A stretch of 64,000 bases of DNA from an uncultured Lachnospiraceae bacterium. GTDB taxonomy: Bacteria > Bacillota > Clostridia > Lachnospirales > Lachnospiraceae. Both the position numbers and the translations under genes were made by a program. The stretch is from NCBI GenBank assembly GCA_947626395.1, contig CANQRU010000006.1:1-64000 (forward strand), in the 5' to 3' direction. The notes beneath the pieces are model-generated. The model ran no database searches. It worked only from the letters and a program-made list of their open reading frames with translations, and was not told the DNA's origin. Numbering within the stretch: the stretch's first letter is position 1; every line of letters starts with the position of its first letter. Positions 19,295 through 28,002 of the stretch are shown piece by piece.

Positions 19295-19498
19295 GCTCCG
19301 TGGCCTCTGTCTGTTCGGGGCTCAGGTTTCCGAATGGAAGAAATTCTAAGTTCGCAGCAATTTGCTAAAGGCATCACGAAAAATGGACAACTCGCTTCGC
19401 TCAAACAAGTCCATTTTTCGTGATAACGCAAATTATTGCTCACTAAGAATTTCTAACCATTCGTAAAATTCGCCCCGGACAGACAGAGGTCACGGAGC
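19295..19498 (+). repeat. 204-base imperfect palindrome between mutS and mutL
   Basis: The ends are GCTCCGTG (19295-19302) and CACGGAGC (19491-19498). The arms stay complementary inwards through CCTCTGTCTGT/ACAGACAGAGG, CCGAATGG/CCATTCG and GAAATTCT/AGAATTTC, to a perfect 16-base core, ATCACGAAAAATGGAC (19373-19388) and GTCCATTTTTCGTGAT (19409-19424). The loop of 20 bases contains CGCTTCGC. The whole could form one cruciform or a long RNA hairpin. No reading frame of note lies inside. The remaining gap to mutL (19499-19675) holds nothing recognisable. Confidence 0.92.
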
Positions 19499-19675
19499 TG
19501 GTTGGTCGCGATTTTACGTAGATTGACGGATTGGCGGGTAATTAAGGTGGCTGAAGCACGGATAATGGGCAGTATACGATATGGCTCATAATGTATTTTT
19601 GAAAATTGCGGATTAATAAAATCGCAGACAATTTGAACTGAAGTAAGCAATCTTGAATTAGTGGAGGGAATTGGT

Positions 19676-21853
19676 ATGCCGCATATTACGGTGCTGGATC
19701 AGAGTACGATCGACAAGATCGCGGCGGGGGAAGTGATCGAGAGGCCGGCTTCGGTGGTGAAGGAGCTGCTGGAGAACGCGATCGACGCGAAGGCGACGGC
19801 AGTGACGGTGGAGATCCGGGACGGGGGAATTTCGTTTATCCGGGTGACGGACAATGGGTGCGGGATTCCGAAGGATGAGGTGTCGCTGGCGTTTCTGCGG
19901 CATTCGACCAGCAAGATCAAATCGGCGGACGACCTGTTTGTGGTGGCTTCGCTGGGGTTTCGGGGGGAGGCGCTTTCCAGCATCGCGGCGGTGTCGCAGG
20001 TGGAGTTGATCACAAAAACGGCGGAGCAGTTGAGCGGCGTACGGTATGTGATCGAGGGCGGTAAGGAGCGGCAGATGGAGGAGATCGGCGCGCCGGACGG
20101 GACGACGTTTATCGTGAGGAATCTGTTCTACAATACGCCGGCCCGCCAGAAATTCCTTAAGACAGCGCAGACGGAGGGGGCGCATGTGGCGGCGCTGGTG
20201 GAGAAGATCGCCATGTCGCATCCGGATATCTCGATCCGGTTCATTCAGAATAATCAGAATAAGCTGCATACATCGGGCAATCATAACCTGAAGGATATCA
20301 TTTACACGGTATTCGGAAGGGATATCGCGGCAAATCTGCTGGCGGTGGAATTTGAACAGGAGATTCTGCAGGTGAAGGGGTTCGCCGGGAAACCGGTGAT
20401 CGCCAGAAGCAACCGAAATTTTGAAAATTATTATATCAACGGGCGGTATGTGAAGAGCGCGATCGTGGCGAAGGCCATCGAGGAGGCGTACCGGCCGTTT
20501 ATGATGCAGCATAAATACCCGTTTGTGCTTCTGCATATCCGCGTTGAGCCGGAGTATCTGGACGTAAATGTGCATCCGACGAAGATGGAACTCCGCTTCC
20601 GGGATGAGGAGCGGATCTATCAGATGATCTTCCGGGCGGTCAGCGACGCGCTGGCGCACAAGGAACTGATCCCGCAGGTGGCTCTGGATCACACAGGTAC
20701 GCGAAAGGATGCAGCGGCGGCAGATGCTGCGCAGAAGAAGGCGGATGCGGAGAAGGCGAAGGTGGAGAAGCTTTTAGAGCCGCGGCCGGAGCCGTTCGAG
20801 GTGAAGCGGCGGGGGAGCCTGGAAAATGCGGGAAGTTCTGTCACAGGTATTCCTATGACAGCAGATGAACGCTCTGGAATGCCAAACCGTCCGATAGAGA
20901 CACAGCAAAGCCTCAAGGACAAATCGGTATCCGAGAGACAAAGCGTACAGAACAGCAGCTTTGCTCCATCAGGAGAATACAGCAATCGCACGGTGTACCA
21001 GAGCGTTGCTGAAAAACAAGTGGAATACGATAGTGAAGAGGCGCGCAAGGCCTGGCAGGAGAGGATATCCAAGCAGCTGGAGGCAGGTTCAATTGGAGCC
21101 GCTCATTCGCCGAAACCGGTCAGCCTGGCGCAGATTGCCGGAAAACCGGAGACGCCGCAGAGCGTGCTGCAGAATTCAAAAGGAACTTCTGCGGATACAA
21201 TAGACGCAACAGCCGCGGACGAGAAGCCAAAGCAGCTTGACCTCTTTGAAGAAAAGCTCCTGACGCCGCAGAGCCGTCTGCGTCACAAGCTGATCGGCCA
21301 GTTGTTCGACACTTACTGGCTGGTGGAATTTGACGATCATCTCTATATCATCGACCAGCACGCGGCCCATGAAAAGGTCCTTTATGAGCGCACAATGAAG
21401 ACATTAAAGAGCCGCGAATATACCTCCCAGATGGTGAACCCGCCGATCATTCTGACGTTGAGCAGCGAAGAGCAGATCCTGCTCAACAAATATATGAAGT
21501 ATTTTACGGAGATCGGATTCGAGATCGAGCCCTTCGGTGGCAAGGAGTACGCGGTGCGGGCCGTACCGGACAATCTGTTCTCCATTGCCAAGAAGGAACT
21601 GCTGATGGAGATGCTGGACGATCTGTCCGACGATATCCTAAAGGGCGGCGTGGAATCCGTCTACGACCGGGTGGCGACCATGTCCTGCAAGGCGGCGGTA
21701 AAGGGAAATCACCGTCTCTCGCCGGCGGAAGCGGATCATCTGATCGACGAACTGCTTACGCTGAATAACCCATATGCATGTCCACACGGGAGGCCAACGA
21801 TCATTTCCATGAGTAAATATGAACTGGAGAAGAAATTCAAGCGGATCGTATGA
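19676..21853 (+). CDS. mutL: DNA mismatch repair protein MutL
   Basis: Works downstream of MutS. The N-terminal GHKL ATPase has IAAGEVIERPASVVKELLENAIDA, DNGCGI and LGFRGEALSSI. The C-terminal dimerisation domain carries the metal-binding endonuclease motif DQHAAHE (560-566) and CPHGRP (702-707), so this MutL should nick DNA itself, as in organisms without MutH. A low-complexity linker of about 170 residues separates the domains; 725 residues in all. The start is the ATG at 19676, 7 bases after GGAGGGA; the in-frame GTG at 19661 lies ahead of the ribosome site. Confidence 0.97.
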   Translation: MPHITVLDQSTIDKIAAGEVIERPASVVKELLENAIDAKATAVTVEIRDGGISFIRVTDNGCGIPKDEVSLAFLRHSTSKIKSADDLFVVASLGFRGEALSSIAAVSQVELITKTAEQLSGVRYVIEGGKERQMEEIGAPDGTTFIVRNLFYNTPARQKFLKTAQTEGAHVAALVEKIAMSHPDISIRFIQNNQNKLHTSGNHNLKDIIYTVFGRDIAANLLAVEFEQEILQVKGFAGKPVIARSNRNFENYYINGRYVKSAIVAKAIEEAYRPFMMQHKYPFVLLHIRVEPEYLDVNVHPTKMELRFRDEERIYQMIFRAVSDALAHKELIPQVALDHTGTRKDAAAADAAQKKADAEKAKVEKLLEPRPEPFEVKRRGSLENAGSSVTGIPMTADERSGMPNRPIETQQSLKDKSVSERQSVQNSSFAPSGEYSNRTVYQSVAEKQVEYDSEEARKAWQERISKQLEAGSIGAAHSPKPVSLAQIAGKPETPQSVLQNSKGTSADTIDATAADEKPKQLDLFEEKLLTPQSRLRHKLIGQLFDTYWLVEFDDHLYIIDQHAAHEKVLYERTMKTLKSREYTSQMVNPPIILTLSSEEQILLNKYMKYFTEIGFEIEPFGGKEYAVRAVPDNLFSIAKKELLMEMLDDLSDDILKGGVESVYDRVATMSCKAAVKGNHRLSPAEADHLIDELLTLNNPYACPHGRPTIISMSKYELEKKFKRIV

Positions 21854-21886
21854 TGCACTGCTGAAAGTTCTTTGAGGTGGAAGAAT

Positions 21887-22699
21887 ATGTTTCTGAATAG
21901 ACAGAAGAAAAATCAGAAAAATACAGGCGTAAGCCGCGATCTGCTTCTGGCCGTGCAGGAGTATGTCCGCAGAAACTATGAAGAAGCGGATGGAAACAAC
22001 GGCGCAGACGGTCTGGCGTCATACCAGATGCAGATGCCGATGATGTCTGAGAAAACGATGCAGATATCAACGCCGTCTGAAGCGACGTTGCCGGCGTCGG
22101 AATCGGCTGATGACGCTGCACCTGCGCAAAAGAACGTTTTACGCGCAGCTTCTCCGAAGAAGGCCGTAAAGCCAGAGAGATCGGAATTGCCGAAGAAATG
22201 TGCGGAACCGAATATTCCGGCCTTTCCGAATAAAGCTGGGATGCCAGATGCGCCAGGTACTTCTGGGAGATTTGCAGGGACAATGGCTGGCACAGCTGGG
22301 AAACCTTTCGCCCAGGCGCAGGCATCCTCCCGCAAACTGGACGATCTCCTGAAACAGATGGACGAGACATTTTCCCAGATGCTTCTGCGCCTGATCGACG
22401 AGCGTGGTCTGAAGGATTCCGAGGTCTATCACAGGGCGAACATCGACCGGCGGCTCTTTTCCAAGATCCGCAACGACGTCAACTACACGCCGACAAAGAA
22501 AACAGTGCTGGCATTTGCCGTCGCCCTGGAACTGTCAATGGACGAGACGAGGGATCTGCTTCTGAAAGCAGGCTACGCGCTGTCCAACAGTTCCCGATTC
22601 GACGTGATCGTTTCCTTTTTCTTTGAAACGCGGCGATACAATTTGTTTGAGATCAATGAGGTGCTGATGGACTACGGCGAGCCGCTCTTATGCGATTAG
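21887..22699 (+). CDS. protein with Pro/Ala-rich linker and C-terminal HTH-like domain
   Basis: 270 residues. The N-terminus is short and basic; residues about 40-150 form a low-complexity Met/Pro/Ala/Lys linker; the last 105 or so make a helical domain (LLRLIDERGLKDSEVYHRANIDRR...FSKIRNDV...KKTVLAFAVALELSMDETRDLLLKAGYALS) that looks like an XRE-type helix-turn-helix. Similar tails occur on various Clostridia proteins, so this could be a regulator or an adaptor. Start at 21887 follows GAGGTGG by 6 bases. It lies 33 bases after mutL and before a VWA protein with which it may act. Confidence 0.7.
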   Translation: MFLNRQKKNQKNTGVSRDLLLAVQEYVRRNYEEADGNNGADGLASYQMQMPMMSEKTMQISTPSEATLPASESADDAAPAQKNVLRAASPKKAVKPERSELPKKCAEPNIPAFPNKAGMPDAPGTSGRFAGTMAGTAGKPFAQAQASSRKLDDLLKQMDETFSQMLLRLIDERGLKDSEVYHRANIDRRLFSKIRNDVNYTPTKKTVLAFAVALELSMDETRDLLLKAGYALSNSSRFDVIVSFFFETRRYNLFEINEVLMDYGEPLLCD

Positions 22700-22861
22700 A
22701 GATGTACCTGGCTCCAGCTGGAACAGCTTAGACAAAGTCCGGGCCAAGGTCCAGATGGCAACAAAATGAAATGTCGCTTCCCATGCGACCATTTATCTCC
22801 TTTTATCTGCTATAGTTGGTTCATAACAAAGAAACCACACAGATGAAAGGAGATTTTTATT

Positions 22862-23599
22862 ATGAAAAAAGGACTTACAGAGCTGGTATTCATTCTGGAC
22901 CGGAGCGGCTCCATGAGAGGGCTGGAGAAGGACACCATCGGGGGATTCAACAGCATGCTGGAACGGCAGAAAAAGCAGGCGGAGGAAGAGGCCGGGCAGG
23001 TCGAGGTGACGACGGTGCTGTTCGACGATCAGTACGAGATGATCCACGACCGTTTCCCGATGCAGGCGGTAAAGCCCCTGACGGAAAAGGAGTACTATGT
23101 GAGAGGCTGCACAGCGCTTCTGGATTCAGTGGGCAGAACCATCAGCCGGATCAAAAACATTCAGGAGAATCTGCCGGAAGAGTACCGGGCGGAGAAGACG
23201 ATCTTCGTGATCACCACGGACGGCATGGAGAACGCCAGCCGTGAATATTCTTACAGCCGCCTGAAATCCATGATTGAACAGCAGAAGGAACTGGGGTGGG
23301 ATTTTCTCTTCCTGGGAGCGAATATCGACGCGGTGACGGAAGCCGGAAAGTTCGGCATCGGCGCAGACCGGGCAGTGACCTATCAGAATGACAGCCAGGG
23401 CGTGCAGCTGAATTTTAAGGTGGTAGGCGAGACCCTTACGCAGATGCGCATGGCGCCGAGCTGCGCTTCTGTAGGGGCCGACTGGAAAGCGGAGATCGAA
23501 AATGATATGCAAAAGCGCGGCGGCAAAGGTGTGCAGAAGAAAGAAAAGGGACTGGGGCATGTTCATTTTGGCAAATTGAAAGTAACCGATAAAAAGTGA
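22862..23599 (+). CDS. VWA-domain protein
   Basis: 245 residues, a nearly complete von Willebrand type A domain. The metal-ion-dependent adhesion site is intact: DRSGSM (D13, S15, S17), a threonine in GCTALLDSVG and TTDGMEN. No signal peptide or membrane segment is present, so it is cytoplasmic, where VWA proteins usually act as metal-dependent binding scaffolds in chaperone or stress complexes. The Lys/Gly-rich C-terminus is variable. AAAGGAG precedes the ATG. The upstream neighbour carries the HTH-like tail; no MoxR-type ATPase partner is nearby. Confidence 0.9.
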   Translation: MKKGLTELVFILDRSGSMRGLEKDTIGGFNSMLERQKKQAEEEAGQVEVTTVLFDDQYEMIHDRFPMQAVKPLTEKEYYVRGCTALLDSVGRTISRIKNIQENLPEEYRAEKTIFVITTDGMENASREYSYSRLKSMIEQQKELGWDFLFLGANIDAVTEAGKFGIGADRAVTYQNDSQGVQLNFKVVGETLTQMRMAPSCASVGADWKAEIENDMQKRGGKGVQKKEKGLGHVHFGKLKVTDKK

Positions 23600-23627
23600 T
23601 GAATAGAATCGAAATCGGCAGATGATA

Positions 23628-23687
23628 TTGACAAAATAACGATACATCGGTATAATTTGATTAAATTTACCGATGTATCGTTATTTT
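23628..23687 (+). promoter_or_regulatory. promoter inside a 20-base inverted repeat, operator of the HipBA-like pair
   Basis: TTGACA (23628-23633), 17 bases, TATAAT (23651-23656). A perfect inverted repeat covers it: AAAATAACGATACATCGGTA (23633-23652) and TACCGATGTATCGTTATTTT (23668-23687), 15 bases apart. This is the expected layout for autorepression by the XRE protein encoded next. Confidence 0.92.
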
Positions 23688-23698
23688 GTGGAGAAATC

Positions 23699-24130
23699 AT
23701 GCTGAAACAATATATTAAAGAGCAGGACTTAAGCCTTGCGGAATTGTCCAGAAAAACCGGGATCCCGTACAGCACGCTGAACGATATGGTCAATAATAAG
23801 ATCGCCATAGACAACTGCAAGGCCGGCTATGTGCGTCAGCTGGCCGGTGCGCTCGATATCCCGATGGAGACGCTGATGGATCTGAACACGATGGAAGATT
23901 CTTTCATTGAGTTTCTGAGTAACGATATCAGTGCGAAACTCTTTGTGCGTCTGAAATCCTATCATGTATCATTCCGGTATCAGGACCGGGACATTGATCT
24001 GGAACTTGGACCGGTCAATAAAGCGACGACTTACTATGCGAGGGAAATGGCCCGGTGGGCTGTCGAGGATTATATCGCGGAAGCAGAATGGAGGGAACGG
24101 CGTGCGTTACATTCTGATGCGCAGGAATGA
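23699..24130 (+). CDS. XRE-family antitoxin/regulator, HipB-like
   Basis: 143 residues. The first 60 are a Cro/C1-type helix-turn-helix (LSLAELSRKTGIPYSTLNDMVN, then a recognition and packing segment). The rest is an acidic C-terminal extension ending in a helical tail. Start is the ATG at 23699 after GTGGAGAA; the longer frame from 23657 runs through the operator and lacks a ribosome site. The following kinase gene overlaps it by 29 bases, typical of antitoxin-toxin coupling. Likely binds the 20-base palindrome upstream and neutralises the HipA-like protein. Partner assignment is inference from gene order. Confidence 0.85.
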   Translation: MLKQYIKEQDLSLAELSRKTGIPYSTLNDMVNNKIAIDNCKAGYVRQLAGALDIPMETLMDLNTMEDSFIEFLSNDISAKLFVRLKSYHVSFRYQDRDIDLELGPVNKATTYYAREMARWAVEDYIAEAEWRERRALHSDAQE

Positions 24131-25361
24131 TCCTGTCACGATGGCGGAGATCGGTGAAGACGGAAGCATGATCCGATTTTCTGAAAATATGATGAACCCT
24201 CATCTTGCGCCGCTGCAGGATAAGGCGCGCCCGGACTGGCTGAAGCGCTGGTGGGACAGGCGGGCGATTCCGATCCGGCAGGGGAATGTCAGGGCATATC
24301 TGAAAGACCACGGATTCCTGATGGCCGGTCAGTACCTGACAGAGAATCTGGGCCTGAGTCTGACGGATTATTATTGGATAAAACCGATCGAATCCGCCTT
24401 GACGTGGAGGGACGTGAATCTGTTTGAAAATGATTTCCACGAGAATCTGCTGATTGCCGGCACGAAGAGTCATGTAAGAGAGAAAGCTTCACGTCCTGAG
24501 GAAAATGAGATTGGCGCAGCCTTGTACGGTTCCGGGGAAGGAGAACCAGTCGCATCATCCGGCGCTTTGCCGGAGGAGAAAAACTCGTTTTCCCCCAACG
24601 CGTCCCTGCAGGGCGACCTCGAGAAAACCTGGATGCTCCGCGACGAAAAGCGAATTCTGGTCAAGGGGAATCGGGGTCACCTGTCAGCGGAAAGTATTAA
24701 CGAAGTGATCGCTTCGAAACTTCATGAACTGCAGGGGTACGATAATTTTGTGCCTTACAGTCTGGTACGGATCAAAGGCAAAGATTACGATTACGGCTGC
24801 TGCTGCAGGGCGTTTACAGATCTTAGAAAGGAACTGATACCGGCCTCAGCCGTCATTTCATCGGAACCGAAGGCTGCCGATGTATCCGGCTATGAGCATT
24901 TCATCCGTGTCTGCGGTCATCACGGCATGGATACGGACAGGCTTCGCGCCGATCTGGATTACCAGATCATGACGGATTTCATTCTGTCGGGCGTCGACCG
25001 GAATCCGGGGAATATCGGCATTCTGCGGGACGCGGACACGCTCCGTTTCCGGCGAATGGCCCCGATTTATGACAGCGGCCGCTGCCTATTCGCGGCCGGA
25101 AGCGTTCCGACGAACGATAAAGAACTTCTGTCCATTCAGACCAACAGCTTTGCCGGAACGGAGACAGCGCTTCTGGAGTACGTGACGGATCGGTCTCTGG
25201 TGGATGTGACGAAACTGCCAGCTCCGGAATTTATCCGTAAAATGTATCAGATGGACAGCCGTATGGACCCAAAACGGGTCGAACGGATTTGCGAGACGTA
25301 CGCGAGAAAAATCGAGTTGTTCCGTATGTTCCAGCTCGGAAGACGACCGGATAATTTGTGA
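24102..25361 (+). CDS. HipA-like kinase, putative toxin
   Basis: 419 residues. The catalytic region reads GVDRNPGNIG (D299, N304) followed by APIYDSG (D324), the Asp-Asn and DFG-equivalent pair of HipA-type Ser/Thr kinases. Upstream VKGNRGHLSAESINEVIASKL fits the nucleotide-binding part. An acidic, low-complexity insert lies at about residues 125-170. HipA kinases phosphorylate aminoacyl-tRNA synthetases or similar targets and cause dormancy. The start is taken as GTG at 24102 behind GGAGGGAACG, overlapping the antitoxin; ATG at 24117 is an alternative. Not confirmed as toxic; a housekeeping regulatory kinase is possible. Confidence 0.85.
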   Translation: MRYILMRRNDPVTMAEIGEDGSMIRFSENMMNPHLAPLQDKARPDWLKRWWDRRAIPIRQGNVRAYLKDHGFLMAGQYLTENLGLSLTDYYWIKPIESALTWRDVNLFENDFHENLLIAGTKSHVREKASRPEENEIGAALYGSGEGEPVASSGALPEEKNSFSPNASLQGDLEKTWMLRDEKRILVKGNRGHLSAESINEVIASKLHELQGYDNFVPYSLVRIKGKDYDYGCCCRAFTDLRKELIPASAVISSEPKAADVSGYEHFIRVCGHHGMDTDRLRADLDYQIMTDFILSGVDRNPGNIGILRDADTLRFRRMAPIYDSGRCLFAAGSVPTNDKELLSIQTNSFAGTETALLEYVTDRSLVDVTKLPAPEFIRKMYQMDSRMDPKRVERICETYARKIELFRMFQLGRRPDNL

Positions 25362-25495
25362 TTTCTTTTCATAATGAGTATCTATGCAATCAACTAACCG
25401 AGCTGTAATGCCTGAAAATGGCCGTCACTATTGAAAGAGTGATGTATTGGAAATTAACTGCCAACTATTAGAAGGAGCCGAATTGGAGATCAATC

Positions 25496-26242
25496 ATGAA
25501 GAACATCCTGCTCATCGATGATGACATTCCTATTAACAATTTGATTGAAGAAGCATTAAGCCGCGAAGGCTACCATGTTTCCCACGCCTATTCCGGCACC
25601 GAAGCGCTGCTTTTTTTGGCGCAGACAAAACCGGACCTGATCCTGCTCGATCTGATGCTGCCGGGACTTTCCGGGGAGGAAGTGCTGCCGCGGATCAAAG
25701 GGATACCGGTGATTGTTGTGAGTGCGAAGGCGGACGTGGACGACAAGGTGAAGCTGCTGTACGGCGGTGCGGTCGACTACATCACGAAACCATTTCAGAT
25801 CAAAGAGCTCCTGGCCAGGATCTCCGTGCATCTGCGGGAACCGGTAAGCGACGTGCCTTCCGAACTGCAGTATGCGGATCTTCAGCTGAACACAGACACG
25901 CGCCGCGCGGCGGCCGGCGGACATGAAGTGAAGCTGACCAGAACGGAATACGCGATCCTAAAACTCTTGATGCAGAACCCCGCGCAGGTTATTCCGAAGT
26001 CCCGCCTTCTGGACCGGATCAGCGAAGACACGCCGGACTGCACGGAGAACTCGCTGAAAATGCACATCAGCAACCTGAGAAAAAAAGCTGCGCGAAGCGA
26101 GCGGAACCGATTATATCGAATCCGTGTGGGGAATCGGATTCAAACTGCGGCAGGAATAATCTTTACCTTTTCTTTACCGTTTCCTTTACCGCTTTCTTTA
26201 CGGCTGCCTGATATCCTGTTGCCATCAACGAAAGGGAGGTAA
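25496..26242 (+). CDS. OmpR-family response regulator with a frameshifted C-terminus
   Basis: Two-component regulator: receiver domain (acidic D8/D9/D10, phospho-acceptor D52, K98) and a winged-helix output domain. The frame is conserved up to MHISNLRKK and then runs into unrelated sequence to 26242. Removing one A from the run of seven at 26080-26086 restores the family ending (TDYIESVWGIGFKLRQE) with a stop at 26159, giving 220 residues, the usual length. So the gene has a one-base insertion in a homopolymer, or an assembly error. As read, the winged-helix wing is lost. It heads an ABC transporter-kinase module. Confidence 0.9.
   Translation: MKNILLIDDDIPINNLIEEALSREGYHVSHAYSGTEALLFLAQTKPDLILLDLMLPGLSGEEVLPRIKGIPVIVVSAKADVDDKVKLLYGGAVDYITKPFQIKELLARISVHLREPVSDVPSELQYADLQLNTDTRRAAAGGHEVKLTRTEYAILKLLMQNPAQVIPKSRLLDRISEDTPDCTENSLKMHISNLRKKAARSERNRLYRIRVGNRIQTAAGIIFTFSLPFPLPLSLRLPDILLPSTKGR
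26161..26202 (+). promoter_or_regulatory. four CTTTACC direct repeats, probable response-regulator site
   Basis: CTTTACC occurs at 26161, 26172 and 26184, with CTTTACG at 26196: spacing 11, 12 and 12 bases, about one helical turn. OmpR-family regulators bind such direct repeats. They lie directly between the regulator and the ABC ATPase gene, so regulation of the transporter is the simplest reading. Confidence 0.7.
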
Positions 26243-26248
26243 GCCTTT

Positions 26249-27163
26249 ATGGACTATGTTCTCAGGACAAATGCTTTGGCGAAGAGCTATAAAGGATCCA
26301 GGGCGCTTGATGGTCTCACGATGAATGTTCCCAAGGGAGCGATCTACGGATTCGTGGGGAAAAACGGCGCCGGCAAGACGACTCTGATCCGCCTGATCTG
26401 CGGCCTGCAGGAGCCGGATTCGGGAGATTACACGCTGTACGGCAGAAAAAACACCGAAAAGGACATTACGAAATCCCGCCGGAGGATGGGTGCGGTTGTG
26501 GAATCGCCCGCCATTTATCTGGATCTGTCGGCGGAAGAGAATTTGAAGACCCAGTACCGAATTCTGGGGATGCCCTCGTTTGACGGGATTTCCGATATCC
26601 TGAAGCTGGTCGGACTGGATCATACGGGGAAAAAGAAAGCGAAAAACTTTTCCCTGGGGATGCGGCAGAGGCTTGGGATCGCCGTCGCGCTCGCCGGTGA
26701 CCCGGATTTCCTGGTTCTGGACGAGCCTGCGAACGGGCTTGACCCGCAGGGAATCATCGAGATCCGCGAACTGATCCTGGATCTGAACCGCAGACAGCAG
26801 ATCACAGTTCTCATTTCCAGCCATATTCTGGACGAATTGTCGAAATTCGCGACCCATTACGGCTTCATCGACGGCGGACGCATGGTAAAGGAACTCAGCG
26901 CGGAAGAACTGGAAGCCGCCTGCCGGAAATGCGTCCGTATGGAGGTCAGCAGCGCGAAGGCCCTTGCCCGCGTCCTGGACGGAATGAAGATTGATTATAA
27001 GGTCTTAAGCGGCACGACTGCCGACGTCTACGCGAAAGTGAATATTTCCCGCTTAAGCAGCGCGCTTGCGGCGGAAAACTGCGAGCTGATCTCGGCGCAG
27101 GAGAGGGATGAAAGTCTGGAAAGCTATTATGTGAGTCTGGTAGGAGGCGGAAAGAATGAATAA
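26249..27163 (+). CDS. ABC transporter ATP-binding protein, bacitracin/lantibiotic-resistance type
   Basis: 304 residues. Walker A GKNGAGKTT, Q-loop, signature LSLGMRQRLG, Walker B FLVLDEP followed by ANGLDP, and a switch-histidine segment SSHILDEL are all present. The roughly 80-residue C-terminal extension is typical of the BcrA/SalX-like subfamily that powers two-component-controlled exporters of peptide antibiotics. An 8-base overlap couples it to the permease, and flanking regulator and kinase genes complete a four-gene module. AAGGGAGG precedes the ATG. Cytoplasmic face of the membrane. Confidence 0.93.
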   Translation: MDYVLRTNALAKSYKGSRALDGLTMNVPKGAIYGFVGKNGAGKTTLIRLICGLQEPDSGDYTLYGRKNTEKDITKSRRRMGAVVESPAIYLDLSAEENLKTQYRILGMPSFDGISDILKLVGLDHTGKKKAKNFSLGMRQRLGIAVALAGDPDFLVLDEPANGLDPQGIIEIRELILDLNRRQQITVLISSHILDELSKFATHYGFIDGGRMVKELSAEELEAACRKCVRMEVSSAKALARVLDGMKIDYKVLSGTTADVYAKVNISRLSSALAAENCELISAQERDESLESYYVSLVGGGKNE

Positions 27164-27986
27164 ACTGCTGCGGTCTTATTTTTCAAGGCTTTGGAAGGAT
27201 AAACTGTTCTGGCTCTGTATGGGAGCCATGCTTGTATATGCGGTCGCGTTTATGTTAAATGGATGCAGGCAGGCGACCGTGGATATGTCGGAATATCAAT
27301 ATTCCATCGATAAGTATTATTTCCACTTCGCGTTATCGATCGGGCTGTTCTGCTCGGTGTGCAGCAGCATGTTTTTCGGGACAGAATACAATGACGGAAC
27401 GATCCGGAATAAGATCATCGTCGGACACACGAGAACGGACATCTATCTTGCAAGCCTGATCACCACATTCGCGGCGACGCTTATGATCATGTCGGTATGG
27501 CTCATCGGCGCGCTTGTCGCGGTTCCCGCGCTCGGCTTCTGGAAAATTGGCGTTTGGCGGCTGCTTAGTTACCTGCTGATCGCCGTCATGTTCGTTATGG
27601 CTTTGTCCGCGATCTGTACGGTGATCAATATGCTTTCATCCGGCAAGGCCAATACATTCCTCGTTTCGATCCTGTTGTTCATTGGCCTGCTGCTTTTGGC
27701 GAGCATGATCTACAATGGCCTCAGCGAGCCGGAGATGATAAGCGGCGTTCAGATCACCCAGAATGGGCTCGATATGACGGAACCTTCCCCGAATCCGAAC
27801 TATGTTACCGGGATGAGGCGGGAGATCTATGATTTTATCGTTGACTTCCTGCCGACAGGACAGGGACTGCGGATGTGGCAGCTTGAGATCACGCATCCGG
27901 CCCGGATGATCGTTTCTTCGCTGTTTATTACGGTTGTTGCGACGGCGGGCGGGATATTGGCGTTCAGAAGGAAGAATATACAGTGA
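27156..27986 (+). CDS. ABC-2 type permease of the same transporter
   Basis: 276 residues with about six hydrophobic segments: one near residues 18-35, then a hydrophilic extracellular stretch, and five more to the C-terminus. It fits the ABC-2/BcrB-like permease that dimerises with the preceding ATPase. The loop around residues 190-225 is long and Pro/Asn-rich. It overlaps the ATPase gene by 8 bases and is followed after 16 bases by the histidine kinase. The substrate is unknown; peptide antibiotic export or self-protection is the usual role of this gene order. Confidence 0.88.
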   Translation: MNKLLRSYFSRLWKDKLFWLCMGAMLVYAVAFMLNGCRQATVDMSEYQYSIDKYYFHFALSIGLFCSVCSSMFFGTEYNDGTIRNKIIVGHTRTDIYLASLITTFAATLMIMSVWLIGALVAVPALGFWKIGVWRLLSYLLIAVMFVMALSAICTVINMLSSGKANTFLVSILLFIGLLLLASMIYNGLSEPEMISGVQITQNGLDMTEPSPNPNYVTGMRREIYDFIVDFLPTGQGLRMWQLEITHPARMIVSSLFITVVATAGGILAFRRKNIQ

Positions 27987-28002
27987 TGAAAAGGAGCTTG
28001 TA

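Noticed and set aside
16609-19443. 944-residue minus-strand reading frame
   Set aside because: Antisense shadow of mutS. No motif is visible and it would also run into the palindrome.
26071-26100. Programmed -1 ribosomal frameshift in the response regulator
   Set aside because: The A-run resembles a slippery site, but a -1 shift does not reach the frame encoding the conserved end; a +1 shift would be needed. A one-base insertion is simpler.
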